NCBI GenBank assembly: GCA_019843655.1
Contig: JACDQD010000005.1
Coordinates: 27,538,954-27,602,953 of the forward strand
DNA from: Lethocerus indicus
Taxonomy: Eukaryota; Arthropoda; Insecta; Hemiptera; Belostomatidae
Length of the DNA stretch: 64,000 nucleotides
Direction of reading: 5' to 3'
Shown here: positions 53,981 to 64,000 of the stretch, one piece after another
Numbering within the stretch: the first letter of the stretch is position 1
Layout of the letters: every line of letters starts with the position of its first letter
The notes under the pieces: model-generated
Databases searched by the model: none
What the model was told of the DNA's origin: nothing
Seen by the model: only the letters and a program-made list of their open reading frames with translations
Made by a program: the position numbers and the translations under genes

Positions 53981-56141
53981 AGTTATCAAAGAGTGTCCTA
54001 CACTTACAACATGTAAGCCAGCCAATTGATACCATGCATACCATTTGTAGTCCAGTAGACTTCAAGCTAATGCATTAGATTTAGATAAATGAGTACAAAA
54101 ATTGATTGTGTAAAGTTTTATATTTATTTAAGTGGTGAATATTAATTTAAATGTAGTTATTGGGAATCAGTTGTATTTTTATTTAAAAAAACCTCCACTA
54201 GAGTTACCAATTATCTGGGTTCGACATAGAGACTCTTCAAATAGACTCCTGTTTGTGTAAAATCTTTTACATATTCCAAGATGCATGATTGAGTCCTCTG
54301 TGTGATATTTTAAGTTGTATTTATTTATTGTCTCTGTATGTATTTCATAAATCAGTCCTCAACTAATGTTTATAAATAACTTGTTTCTGTAAATTGTAAA
54401 GTGTATGTGTATATATAATTGTTTGTATTTTATTTTATTTATTATGCTTCACAATACTGTTTATATTATTTGGTTTACTTCAAGTGTGAGACATTAGTGT
54501 ATGATGAAATATTTTGTAAATATGGGTTTCCTCTGAACATTTCTATTAAAAAGAAGATATAAATATCTGTGTAACTGGATCAAGCAATTGCTACTGTCAT
54601 TAAGATCTGTAAAGTGTTGATGAGTGATGGAATCTTTGCTGAAAATTTACCTTTTCATTTGCCCTGGTTTAGTTTCCTAAAATTAAACTGTTGTACTAGA
54701 AATTATAATTCAATAGCGGAATATTAAAGAAACTGCAATTCACCTCTATTTCAATGAGCTCATACACTATCATTATGATTATCATATGTGTTCTATTTTC
54801 TTTTTTTTTTTAGTAATCATGAAGAATTATTATTTTATTACAAAATGGGTAGAGAACAGTATTTCACAACATTTTTAATTATGTATTTTCAGGTATATTA
54901 CACTTATTATTTCAAACTTCATTTCATTTTTTCTATTAAAATAAAAAAAACATTACCCCAGTGATATTGTTGTTTTTAATTAAATATTTTACTGAAATAA
55001 ATTAACTCCATTTTGTAAATATGAAGTCTTTGGAATTGTAAAAAATATATAAAATACCTGAGGAAAAAGTATGTTGGAATCATTTCCTGGTCAGCATAAT
55101 TTACTTACCTGTTTTTAAAAATATGCTATAATAAACTGTTATAAAATATTACCTGGAATTAAATTAAATCGAGCACTATGTTTCTTATGTTTAAATCCAG
55201 CAGTTGTGAAGGTAAAGCCAGTTTTAGAAGTAAAAAATTACATCGCTGCCAGTTTGATAAACATATTGTTACAGACTTCATATAGACTAGAAAATTCCAA
55301 AAATAGTTCATCTTAAACCTTAACACAAACTTAAAGATGCCCTTAATACATCTCATTTAAATAGAACTGAAAAAATCAGTATAAATTGTGTTACTTAGAT
55401 TTGATTTGACATATTTTTACTGAAGCACAAATCTCAAAAAAACAGTTGACGAATGAATGTTTAATGAAATCTGTATGCCGTGAATCATTCGATAGCCAAT
55501 CGATTGAAAATTTTCATATCCGCCACCGGAATTGGCTACTTCGCCAAATTACTGGCAACGCCCAATAAGTTGCAAATTATAAATGTTTACATTTCTGCCT
55601 AACGACATCACCTCCTATGGTCTTGCCAACTACATAATGCATGCAGTCTGCTACGTTTCTACGCCCGATCCTCTCCCTCAGACAAATTAATTTAAAAAAG
55701 GAAATGTTTGACAATATTTTCAACAAAAATAAACTTCCTTGTTTTAGACGCTTCAAGTTAACTAAGAAAAAATTAGCGTATTTTGTGTTTTTATATAACC
55801 TAAAATTGTCTGCGAGCCAGAATATGCATATAAACTAATGAAACTAATAAAATAACATATAAACTATTATTTATTTAATAACGCCGTTTATATTTATTGA
55901 AATAAATATTGTTAATTTGTTTCGATCCACTGAAACCACAGATGCGAATTCGACTCTCACACGTTAAAAACTGGACAGCCTGGGTGTTTAAGTCTAAGTA
56001 AGGAACTAATGTAACTACTAGGTGTGCACTGCTCTTTAACTATAGAAAACAAATTGATTAAATATATTTATATAAAAGGAGCATATAGGAGGTTTGTGTG
56101 ACATAAAACGGCCGTTTTAAATTTGTACACCAATTAATGCG
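53981..56141. other. PGS1 3' UTR and intergenic AT-rich DNA
   Basis: No coding feature is seen. Canonical poly(A) hexamers for PGS1 include AATAAA at 54940-54945, and an ATTAAA lies near 54545. Pumilio-type TGTAAATA words occur at 54515-54522 and 55014-55021. A SINE-like word (TGGGTGTTTAAGTCTAAG) is at 55980. PGS1 and the minus-strand cuticle gene converge across this interval. Confidence 0.5.
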
Positions 56142-56147
56142 TTTATT
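56142..56147 (-). terminator. Poly(A) signal of first cuticle-type gene
   Basis: TTTATT on the plus strand is AATAAA on the minus strand, about 150 bp past the stop codon of the gene at 57865-56296. Confidence 0.55.
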
Positions 56148-56295
56148 CTGTGGTAACTACAAAAGATGGCGGTCGTGGGTGCGGACGTATAAATATTGCT
56201 GCCGAGAATGGTTTCGCCGGTTGCTATCTACAAGGTGTGTGTGTCAAGGCGCTTGTGTTTCTAGGGGTAGGTAGATTATAGTTGTTGTATCTTTT

Positions 56296-57654
56296 CTAAT
56301 AGGCGATGTGGTATCCGTGCTGTTCGACGGGCTGTACGTGGTCGATGAGGGTGTAGCCGGAGTGGTAGGCGTAGGGGGCGGGCACGGCGCCAGCGTATAC
56401 GTGCCCAGCCGCCGGCCAGACCCCGTTCACGATTAGGCCGGGAGCGGCCGCCACTACGGCCAACAGGCAGAAGAAAAGCACCTGAAAAAGACATCACGCG
56501 TTAGATTTAATTATATATATTACGCTAAATTCGTACTCTGGAATACCGGGTATATTTAGGCGTTTTCTTGATCGCAGGAAGAGTGTTTGATAATGCAATG
56601 AATGTACACAGTATGGCCCAAGTCTAGGAGGTCTGAGTCATAACGATTCTGCCTTATATTGGATTATGTTAAGTTATGCTAAATTCGTACTTTGGAATTC
56701 ACGCGTTTTCTTGATCTCAGGACGAAAAGTTGGATACCATAAACAGACAATACAGAACGAATGTACTATGCCGCAGCACGTGAAGCAAAGACGAAATCTA
56801 GGAGGCGAACTCAATTCGAAACCGGGTGCATTTTAGAACTTCGTTACACTTTTATTTGATTAATTAATTGATCTAAACTAGCGGTTGTTAGTTTAGAATA
56901 TTATCCACGTGCGATTTATAGATTGAGCAGTCCAACACGCAGAATTTCAAGACTACTTTTTTTACTACTGTGAGAGGATATTATTGAAATTGATTTTTCT
57001 ACTTCTTTCTCATGGCATCTGGGTGGTGCGTCATCTACGCTGGTATTCAAACTATTTCAGGAAGAATAATAATATTGACGACTTTTTTTTATTTCGAATG
57101 AATATTCAATCTTCACGAAAGGAAATAAATGCATGAGTCAGCCACGACACAGAACGCTATAATAAAACATACTTGCGACGCGGATACACCTGTTCCTGTT
57201 AAGCCAAGGTTTTTCAGTCTGGCATCATTCCACTTCTTATTTATGCATGCGTATGTTTTGCATTGCCGATTTATACTCGACAGTATTTATTATTTTACTT
57301 TGTCAACTAACGCTTTTTTACTTTAAAACCATTTACATTTTAAATACATTAACAGTAATAATTAAGTATATTGTAAAAGAAATATCCGCGGTAGTAATAG
57401 ATATTATGCAATATGTAATATAGATCAGAAGTTCTGAGGACATGGGGCACGACCGTAACATAACCGAAAGTCTGAATCGCCTATTTACTTGATATAGAAG
57501 ACAAATAGTAATCCCCGTAATGAAAAATTCTAGTTTTTGAAATAACAAAACTGTAAATCCGCTGTAACTTTCTCAAAACAATTTTTGGTGCAGTTCGTAG
57601 AATCTAATATAACTAAGAATCGATGAAATGTATTTAGCGGCCTAGGCCGTCGCA

Positions 57655-57711
<57 letters not shown>

Positions 57712-57865
57712 GAATATAAGTATATTCAGCCATACCGTACAAGACATTTAAACTCATAAAAACCCTTAAAAAATTGGAATATTTGAGTGGAAGTTTTTCC
57801 CTGTTGTTGATCAAATTGCCTGGTCGGAATATTGTTGTGTGCGATATACTTACAAGCTTGTACAT
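56296..57865 (-). CDS. Small secreted cuticle-type protein 1
   Basis: Two coding exons on the minus strand, 57865-57854 (Met-Tyr-Lys-Leu, donor CTT|GTAAGTATA) and 56481-56296 (acceptor TTTTTCAG|GTG), give 65 aa. The junction is phase 0. The N-terminus MYKLVLFFCLLAVVAAAPG is a clear signal peptide, probably cleaved around the AAAP stretch. The roughly 47-residue mature chain is rich in Tyr, His, Ala, Pro and Val and ends PVEQHGYHIAY. It has no Rebers-Riddiford chitin-binding domain and no cysteines after the signal. The tiny first exon that splits the signal peptide is typical of insect cuticle genes. It may be a cuticular structural protein or a secreted peptide; the class is inferred. Its paralogue lies 4 kb upstream on the same strand. 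Confidence 0.85.
57657..57708. repeat. (AT)n microsatellite in cuticle gene 1 intron
   Basis: About 26 AT dinucleotides within the 1372-bp intron of the first cuticle-type gene. Confidence 0.95.
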
Positions 57866-57913
57866 GGTGATTGGTTGGGTTGGGTTGTTGAGCCTCGATT
57901 GTAATTCGACTGC

Positions 57914-57976
57914 TAACTGATGTCCTCCCATGGCAGGGCCCGGGGTTATATAGCAGGCGGTTGAGGGACCACGCCC
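57914..57976 (-). promoter_or_regulatory. TATA/Inr core promoter of cuticle-type gene 1
   Basis: On the minus strand, GGGCGTGGTCC (57976-57966), TATATAA (57952-57946) and initiator TCAGTT (57920-57915) occur in order. The predicted start, A at 57918, is 34 bp from the TATA box and 53 bp from the ATG. The block TCAGTTAGCAGTCGAAT is identical in the promoter of the paralogue. Confidence 0.8.
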
Positions 57977-59494
57977 GGCCCCACCATATCCGCCAGCCCT
58001 CCTCCTTCCAATATCATTTTCGGCGGACCAAAAAGACCAAAAGTTTCCCAGCCCCGTAATTCAAAAGGGACCATATTTGACCCCGGAAAAAATTGAGCTA
58101 ATTGGCAAAATGTTTTTATTGAACGGCGACATCGGGAAATGTTGGAATCGATTATAAAATGGTGTAACTATATTTTGATGGTGAAAGATTTGTGAAAGAT
58201 GTAATATGGACAGGTTGTGTCATGTTTTATATTTCCTCTTTAAATTTGAATTTTATTTTACAATCACGTAATATATGTTTATATCTGCCTAAAATCCAAT
58301 TTAGGATATCTTCCCAGGAAAAGAGGTATCTACCAAAGATCAGACCATCTATTCAGGACGACAAGCGTCTTTTGCGTTTTTGAACTGTACATGCTTGTAT
58401 TTATCAGTGTGCGCGAGAACGGTGATATTACAGATGAATGATCGTTATATCTACTATTTTCTTTACCGGTATAATGATTGGTTTCAGGACCGACGCGATT
58501 ACAGGGCAAGGTCGACTCGCTGGATGTAAACAAGCTCGGCGAATACCGCCTTGAGGACATCACGTGAACGTTTCACGTCGCCATCATCTTGTCCATAATT
58601 TTACCATTGGGGATGACCAATTTCAATATGATTTTTATGGGTAAGCTTTTATGTCATTTCATCAAAGTCCTGATAAAAAAATAAGTTTCTGAATACCTGT
58701 TTCAAGAAGCGAGGGTGTGGAATATAATGGTTCTTGTGATCTCAACCGGAATGTGATCGCAGGGACCGAAAATGAGTTTCGGTACATAATGATTAAGGGA
58801 GAATTATTGATACGCATTCAATTTACTGCCATTTTATCGCATAAATAATTCTATTCATAACTTTGTAATTATTTTGTTATTGTATTGTTTTCACACTACT
58901 TATAAAGTAAAAAATAAATATTACCGTATATTAAGATGTTGACACTATATATCATCTAATACATATTAAAATGTCGACTCTGAATTTCTTAATTCTTCCT
59001 TTATTACATTTAATTATTGTATATACTTTCGACTTATAAATGCTTATTAATTACGGCAGCTACCTACCTATGTTTAACCATTTAATATCGATATAGCGTT
59101 TCCTTATGGCCCCCACCCGACCTTCATATCTCCCAGATTTATCATTGTTGGCATTTTAAGAGTTGGTTTTAATCAGCGATTGGTGTCCTAAAACGGCCGG
59201 AAGGCGGAGGTACCTTGGGGCCAGGCTGTTGGCGACTCAATGTCAACCGTCGGCATAGTGACTAACGCAAAATATTTCAAGAACGCTTCAAAGGAGAACC
59301 GCCCAAAGCTCAACCTGTGCCCACCTCACACGCCTCACGCTGAAACAAGAGTTTAATTCTAGAAATAACATCGTTCTTAAAATGGTGAAAACTGCGGTTT
59401 ATAATTACAAGTATTAATCGTTCGAACATTCGAATTTGTAGCAAGGCGATGAGACCCAAATGAATGGCATGGACATATCACCTTATATTGTAAT
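57977..59494. other. Intergenic, no gene seen
   Basis: The first 100 bp upstream of the cuticle gene 1 promoter is GC-rich (CACGCCCGGCCCCACC and similar) and may hold proximal control elements. The remainder is AT-rich with no supported open frame or repeat. Confidence 0.5.
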
Positions 59495-59508
59495 TTTATT
59501 TTTATACA

Positions 59509-59514
59509 TTTATT
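59509..59514 (-). terminator. Poly(A) signal after candidate terminal exon
   Basis: TTTATT on plus is AATAAA on minus, about 30 nt beyond the TAA at 59545-59543. A second copy lies at 59500-59495. Confidence 0.4.
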
Positions 59515-59542
59515 TCAATCGACTATTAATAAACACGATCGG

Positions 59543-59701
59543 TTATGTGTGGCCGCCGCATCTTCCTGGGTTTATTCCGAATAGTTTAAAATAACGCTCA
59601 ATAATTTGCTGTGTTTGGGAGACAAATTTCCTGTCGATGATTTTTAAGAGGTCAATTGGTCCGGCGAATCCAGCGTAGCTCTTTCTCACGGCTCCTCCGT
59701 A
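59543..59701 (-). CDS. Unrecognised candidate terminal exon
   Basis: The minus-strand frame from about 59701 to the TAA at 59543 encodes about 52 residues beginning YGGAVRKSYAGFAGP and ending KLFGINPGRCGGHT. Its composition is protein-like (mixed charge, few low-complexity runs). A possible acceptor, TTTTTTATTACAAAAG, precedes it, and AATAAA follows 30 nt after the stop. The frame is open a further 48 nt upstream to 59749, then blocked by TGA. I do not recognise the family and found no upstream exon with a start codon. It lies between the two cuticle-type genes on their strand, so it may be the 3' exon of a third small gene, a remnant, or chance. Confidence 0.3.
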   Translation of the reverse strand, partial: YGGAVRKSYAGFAGPIDLLKIIDRKFVSQTQQIIERYFKLFGINPGRCGGHT

Positions 59702-60463
59702 CTTTTGTAATAAAAAATCAACAAAAACAAGCAGCGCTTGTAATAGCACTCACACTAAAAAATTGTTTGGGCGGGGCACTAAAAAAAAAATAGAAGACAT
59801 CGGCCACAACGGTAAAGGTGAAGGCCGTCCCGACCGGGAAAACGCTACGCGTCCTCCGTCTCTTTGGTCTTATTTCATCGGGGAAAACACAAAGGAGGAA
59901 CGACCCCGTGTTCGGTGATAGAAAAAGGTCTCGTATAAATATAATATTTCGGGCGGTATCAGCGCGTCCGGTTCATACTACCGCTGCCATCTACATCTGT
60001 CTGTCGACTATACAATGCGATGTTGCGAAGTCATTCTAAGATGGCGCTTCTCCCCGGATGGCTGGGCAAAGATTTTCTTATAATACGAACATCGACAACA
60101 GCCGGTGCAAGTTCTGTTCTTATTGCCTCTATTTTTATTAAATAGAACAATTATTTAGATAATGCTCCGATTGCAGTTAATGAAACTGTGAACCAACTGT
60201 TGCTCGCATGTTTCTGCAGTAGTGACTTCTCCTTTTAGTACTATCTATTCAAGAACTCGGCACGATTTATAGAAACTCTTCCTTGGCTCTCTTGCTCTGT
60301 GTCCTGCTACATGTCCAATTTCTCCTTCTCAATTGCCTAGCGCCTTTCATCGTCGTTATTGCAGTCTATTATTTTCTTCCTCTTCAGTTGGTTTGAATGG
60401 CTTTAAACCGTTGACTGTTTATTGTACAGTCAAACGAATGTTGTATTCAAGGGGTTACGATAG

Positions 60464-60489
60464 AATTCCTTAATTCTAATTAAGGAATT
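60464..60489. repeat. 26-bp palindrome
   Basis: AATTCCTTAATT, a CT spacer, then AATTAAGGAATT: two exact 12-bp inverted arms. Confidence 0.85.
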
Positions 60490-60598
60490 AGAATGCATTG
60501 CAGCCATCATCGATTCTTTATTTTTCAAGGCTATCAGGGCTAACAATAAACTAGGATATTTTGTACTCCAGTAAGAAAGGTAAACTATACTAAGGCTA

Positions 60599-60601
<3 letters not shown>

Positions 60602-60652
<51 letters not shown>
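60602..60652. repeat. (AT)n microsatellite
   Basis: About 25 AT dinucleotides between the two cuticle-type genes. Confidence 0.95.
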
Positions 60653-60656
<4 letters not shown>

Positions 60657-61078
60657 ATGTAAATCACAAACTGGAAGAACACTTCATATCAGATGTACAG
60701 TTTTAAACACGAGTTATTACCTCGTATTAAGAACTAAACTGAAGACTGGTTTCTTTCATTACAATTATTTATTTTCTGAGTTTAATTCTATTGATGTATT
60801 TTTCAGCCGTACACAACGGATACATATAATACATCACTGTAGACTGGCTGATAGAAACCCTTCAGTAGTTATATAAATAATATGATTTTAAAATTCAATT
60901 CGAAATTATTTATCATTTAGCTCATTCTGTCAAACCAATGAGCTATGGGCCGAATTTATGTGTATATATACAAATATTAAACTCTATAAGAAGATTTTTT
61001 CTTGGATAGACTGTGGATTGAGGGATCAATTTTGAGTGGAAAGAGACGACACAGTAGTTTTGTTAAATTATTTGCGAG

Positions 61079-61084
61079 TTTATT
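61079..61084 (-). terminator. Poly(A) signal of second cuticle-type gene
   Basis: TTTATT on plus is AATAAA on minus, 95 bp past the in-frame stop at 61181-61179 and about 115 bp past the conserved-frame stop near 61199. Confidence 0.5.
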
Positions 61085-61178
61085 TCGGTAACGACTATAC
61101 GGTAATGTTGCGTTTTAAATAATTTAAAGTATTTTTCGTCGGACGGTGCGAGCATTTATGGGGTGGAAAGCAAGCGTT

Positions 61179-62013
61179 TCAAGAGTTGTGCGTGGAGCCT
61201 AGTAGGCGATGTGGTAGCCGTGCTGTTCTACGGGCTCGACGTGGTTGTGGACCGAATAGCCGGAGTGGTAGGCGTAGGGGCGGCATAGGGGCGGCGTAGG
61301 GGCGGCGGCGTAGGGGCGGCGGCGTAGGGGCGGCGGCGTAGGGGTGAACACCGTTCCAGCCCCAGCCTCCGACGTTCCATAACAGGTTGGTGGGCGCGCT
61401 GGCGGCAACGGCCAACAGGCACATCAGAACTACCTGCCAAACAAAAATCATCATCCATTAATATTTTTAGCGGATTTAACCCAGGATTCTTCAACGGATA
61501 TATGGCTAATTTCGCCGCTATTTCGGCCCCTCCTTTGGTCGGTGCCAGCGGAGGGGGGATATAGTTATTTGTTGTTAGATACGATTGCGTAATTGTTTTA
61601 TGTCTTCTCCCAACAAAGCCACTTCATTGATTATGGCAATTTTCCACGTGCATCTGGGTTGCGGAGCGAAATCCCTAGACGAGTGGCGTTCAAGGTGCCG
61701 TGGATCGTTTCTTGTGAAAAGTCACTAGTTTCGAGCGTCATTTGGAGCAGAACACTACATTTTGTTACTGCGTTGGGTCAGCCAAAAGTTATTGCAAAAT
61801 TCGCCCAAAAATACGAGAATTTACCTTTGTCTCACTTTCATTTCTATGACGACGACAAATTTGAAGTTGACGATAGCCGAGCGAAAGTTTACATTCGCAT
61901 ATACTCTTTCGCGCATTTTAATTTTGTTAACAGGTAAACCTCGCGGCAGTCCCTACCGGGTTGCATCGGCAGTTAGAGCGCCAATGACGCGGTATACTTA
62001 CAAGCTTGTACAT
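61179..62013 (-). CDS. Small secreted cuticle-type protein 2, frameshifted relative to its paralogue
   Basis: Exons on minus are 62013-62002 (Met-Tyr-Lys-Leu, donor GTAAGTATA) and 61433-61179 (acceptor TTTGGCAG|GTA), 88 codons as sequenced. The signal peptide MYKLVVLMCLLAVAASAP matches paralogue 1, followed by TNLLWNVGGWGWNGVHPYA. The frame then crosses an 11/14-nt GC repeat (61344-61271) and leaves in a different frame, ending in an Arg-rich tail (FGPQPRRARRTARL). The conserved C-terminus PYAYHSGYS...PVEQHGYHIAY is intact but lies in another frame, stopping at 61199. So the signal peptide and C-terminus are both preserved yet out of frame with each other. This may be a real length allele, a recent disabling mutation or an assembly indel. 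Promoter, splice sites and poly(A) signal look functional. Confidence 0.75.
61271..61344 (-). repeat. 11/14-nt tandem repeat in coding exon
   Basis: On the plus strand the units are a partial GGCGTAGGGG, CGGCATAGGGG (11), CGGCGTAGGGG (11) and three copies of CGGCGGCGTAGGGG (14). Read on the coding strand they give Pro/Tyr/Ala, Pro/Thr or Arg/Leu tracts depending on frame. Both unit lengths leave remainder two on division by three, so each unit rotates the frame. Confidence 0.9.
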
Positions 62014-62067
62014 GTTGCGTGAGCGGGTTGAGTGAGTGCTGTAAGCCTCGAAACTGATTCGACTGCT

Positions 62068-62120
62068 AACTGAAGAACTATTGGAAACGATCTGGTTTAT
62101 ATAGCGGTTGGACCACGCCC
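62068..62120 (-). promoter_or_regulatory. TATA/Inr core promoter of cuticle-type gene 2
   Basis: On minus, GGGCGTGGTCC (62120-62110), TATATAA (62103-62097) and TCAGTT (62073-62068) occur in order. The predicted start, A at 62071, is 32 bp from the TATA box and 58 bp from the ATG. The initiator block and a downstream TCGAGGCT are shared with the paralogue. Confidence 0.8.
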
Positions 62121-64000
62121 ACCGCAACAGATCCCAGTGGTCAGTGGCATCAACCTTGAGGGGGAAGGGGGTACCTCTACTGTGTATGTACATCCTCTGA
62201 TTCATTCCTCCGACAACTACTCCCACGACAACTTCCTCCCGGGCTACTGAAAATGGAGAATAATAATTATAATTATTTCTGTCGAGTCCATCGACTTTGC
62301 CTCGACAGTAAGTTGGGATGTATTTTAAGGGGCTCGCGGCGTGATTAACCGATAACGGTAATTGGGAGCCTTTTTAATTTAATTTAATTTTGTCTCCATC
62401 CGCCAATTTGGTTTTGAGGTAGACCGGTTTCGGCTGTAGACTAGATAGTCTATTGTTACTGATGAGATGGATGGTCGGCGATGGTTGGGAATAGCACAAT
62501 TCATAGGATCGTCTCCATTCGTTTATTCGGTCCTATACTAGACCATTTTGAAGACGTTAAAATGTCTTCGTAGTCCAACTCCGACTATTTCGGTACATGA
62601 GAAATTCTGCGCATAGACAGAAAATAAAACTAATGATGACAGTCTATGAATAAAAATGGGGACTTTAACGCCTTATCTAATATACCTAAAATTGAGACCA
62701 ACTCCAGAGGGATATGAATGCCGTAGAAAAGGCATTTATTACCGTGGAAATAAACTGGGTAATAATGTTAAATTATAGAAATAATGACTATTCATAGTAT
62801 TATTAATAGTAATATTAATTGAATCTGATTACTTGGGAAGTTATCAACGAGATATTCGCGTATTTTATTGAACGAGTTATTTTTGACCCAATGTTGATTT
62901 TCGGAATGTAAATTTTCGAAATAAAATTATACGTATTTTCAATGAAGGTTAACAGTTTTTTCTATTTGAAATTGATATTGAATCTTTTTTACTAAAACGA
63001 ATAATAATATAAGGAGAATTCTGCAATATGTAATAAAGGAGAAGTATTTATATAATACCTTCGAATAATCATGTGTAAACATTTAGAGAACGACTAATTT
63101 ATTCGTTTCAATTAAGGAATACTTAATTTCAACATTGTTTATTATTATATATGACTGTATATTGCCAGTGAAAATCCAGCAGTTATGTAAAGTCGAATTT
63201 AGCGACGAGGTCTCGTGGAGACTAATTGGACGAGGTTTGTGCGGCAATTATTACATATTGAATCAGGATCACAAATTCCTAATTTCTCGAGTTCTGTGGG
63301 GCGGAGTTGGGCGCGGCTATTAAGACATAGTTTTTTGTTTAAATTTCAGTAGACGTTGACGGAAACGCCGAGGCGGCTCTCGCCTTGAAAAGAAGCGGAT
63401 GTCTAGAACACTGAATCGACTGCCGGTTCCAACCTGTTCATTTCATGAAAAGTATTCGTCTTTTCTTAAAAGGCCTTCTTCATAAAAAGGTAAATATATT
63501 TCTCTGGTATTATCTTGCTTAGAAATAGTCGATCTCAGAAGGTTCGTAATATCGACATCCCGTGCTTTCTTGTGGCGGTAACATTACAGCGTATTCTCTC
63601 TTCCGGATGGCATGCGTGAACGTTTTGCTCTCAATACTGCCTGGCGACCGGGTCAGATCATATTCTCTTTCCATATACATATCAATCCTATTCTCAGTTC
63701 ACACGGAGGTATCTGGCAACAGTACTTTATTTGTGTTGAAATATTCCACACCAAAAAAGGTTTTCCGGCTACGAGAAAGAAAGGATTGGGAAAGTTTGTC
63801 TTGATAACAATGAAAAGTGTTTCAGTCTTCGATTAAAACATATTTGAGGTGAAAAATCGCGTTTAAAAAAAAATAGTATCCGAGACTCGTTCAAGCTCGC
63901 CTATTTGAACCTGGGCTAGGCTATTATGATTTTCACCATTGTCAGTAGCATTCTGTCAGTAATATAGTGAAGAAATTTGGCCCCTCGGATGTCTGCTAGG
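62121..64000. other. Upstream flank of cuticle gene 2, no gene seen
   Basis: No coding exon is supported. The sequence is mixed, with an AT-rich stretch at 62640-63150. Near 63890-63930 the minus strand carries AGCCCAGGTTCAAATAGGC, a B-box-like word similar to the SINE copy at 53423-53438, but no A box is visible. Confidence 0.45.

Larger units (their letters stand above)
59750..61078. other. Intergenic, with microsatellite, palindrome and CTCF-like word
   Basis: No supported gene. It contains a long A-run (59780-59789), a GC-richer block 59800-60070 ending in AAGATGGCGC (AGATGGCGC at 60039-60047, fitting the fly CTCF core except at its first base), the 26-bp palindrome at 60464, and an AT microsatellite. 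A 34-codon frame begins at the ATG in that AAGATGGCGC word, but nothing supports translation. Confidence 0.5.

Noticed and set aside
56276..56497. Arg/Pro-rich minus frame over cuticle gene 1 exon 2
   Set aside because: It is an alternative frame of the real exon; the signal peptide and the match to the paralogue fix the true frame.
60041..60145. 34-codon frame starting at ATGGCGCTTCTCC
   Set aside because: Short, with no conserved motif or flanking gene signals. The ATG is part of a CTCF/ATGGCG-type word that often occurs near promoters.

Overview
This is insect nuclear DNA. The support is two conserved, intron-split animal genes of insect type (a myocardin-related transcription factor and a mitochondrial phosphatidylglycerophosphate synthase), a pair of small secreted cuticle-type genes with a 12-nt first coding exon, TATA plus TCAGT initiator promoters, tRNA-derived SINE-like repeats and many AT and GA microsatellites. 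The order cannot be fixed from the sequence. There are no bacterial, viral or CRISPR features.

Layout. Positions 1-28920 hold no protein gene I can support. They contain microsatellites, GC- or CpG-rich blocks that could be regulatory, and a candidate promoter plus 5' leader exon near 11.5 kb. The MRTF gene (plus strand) runs from a coding exon at 28921 across a 10-kb intron to the RPEL, SAP, zipper and activation-domain exons at 39256-42853. An AT-rich probable 3' UTR follows. Between MRTF and PGS1 (47.3-48.05 kb) lies a foldback element: about four 114-bp tandem units with CTCF-like motifs, a perfect 40-bp hairpin, and an inverted partial copy. PGS1 (plus strand, nine coding exons, 471 codons) occupies 48880-53980. 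The right end carries two paralogous cuticle-type genes on the minus strand (57865-56296 and 62013-61179). Between them is an unrecognised terminal-exon-like ORF, also on the minus strand.

How the genes work. MRTF is a G-actin-sensing coactivator of SRF. PGS1 makes phosphatidylglycerophosphate, the first committed step to cardiolipin. The cuticle-type genes encode short secreted Tyr/His/Pro-rich proteins and share near-identical core promoters, so co-expression is likely. There is no sign that the three groups are functionally linked.

The most unusual items are the CTCF-motif array with its hairpin between MRTF and PGS1, and an 11/14-nt coding repeat in the second cuticle gene. In that gene every repeat unit shifts the reading frame, and the sequenced copy number separates the signal peptide from the conserved C-terminus. 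All assignments come from reading the sequence. No database search was possible.
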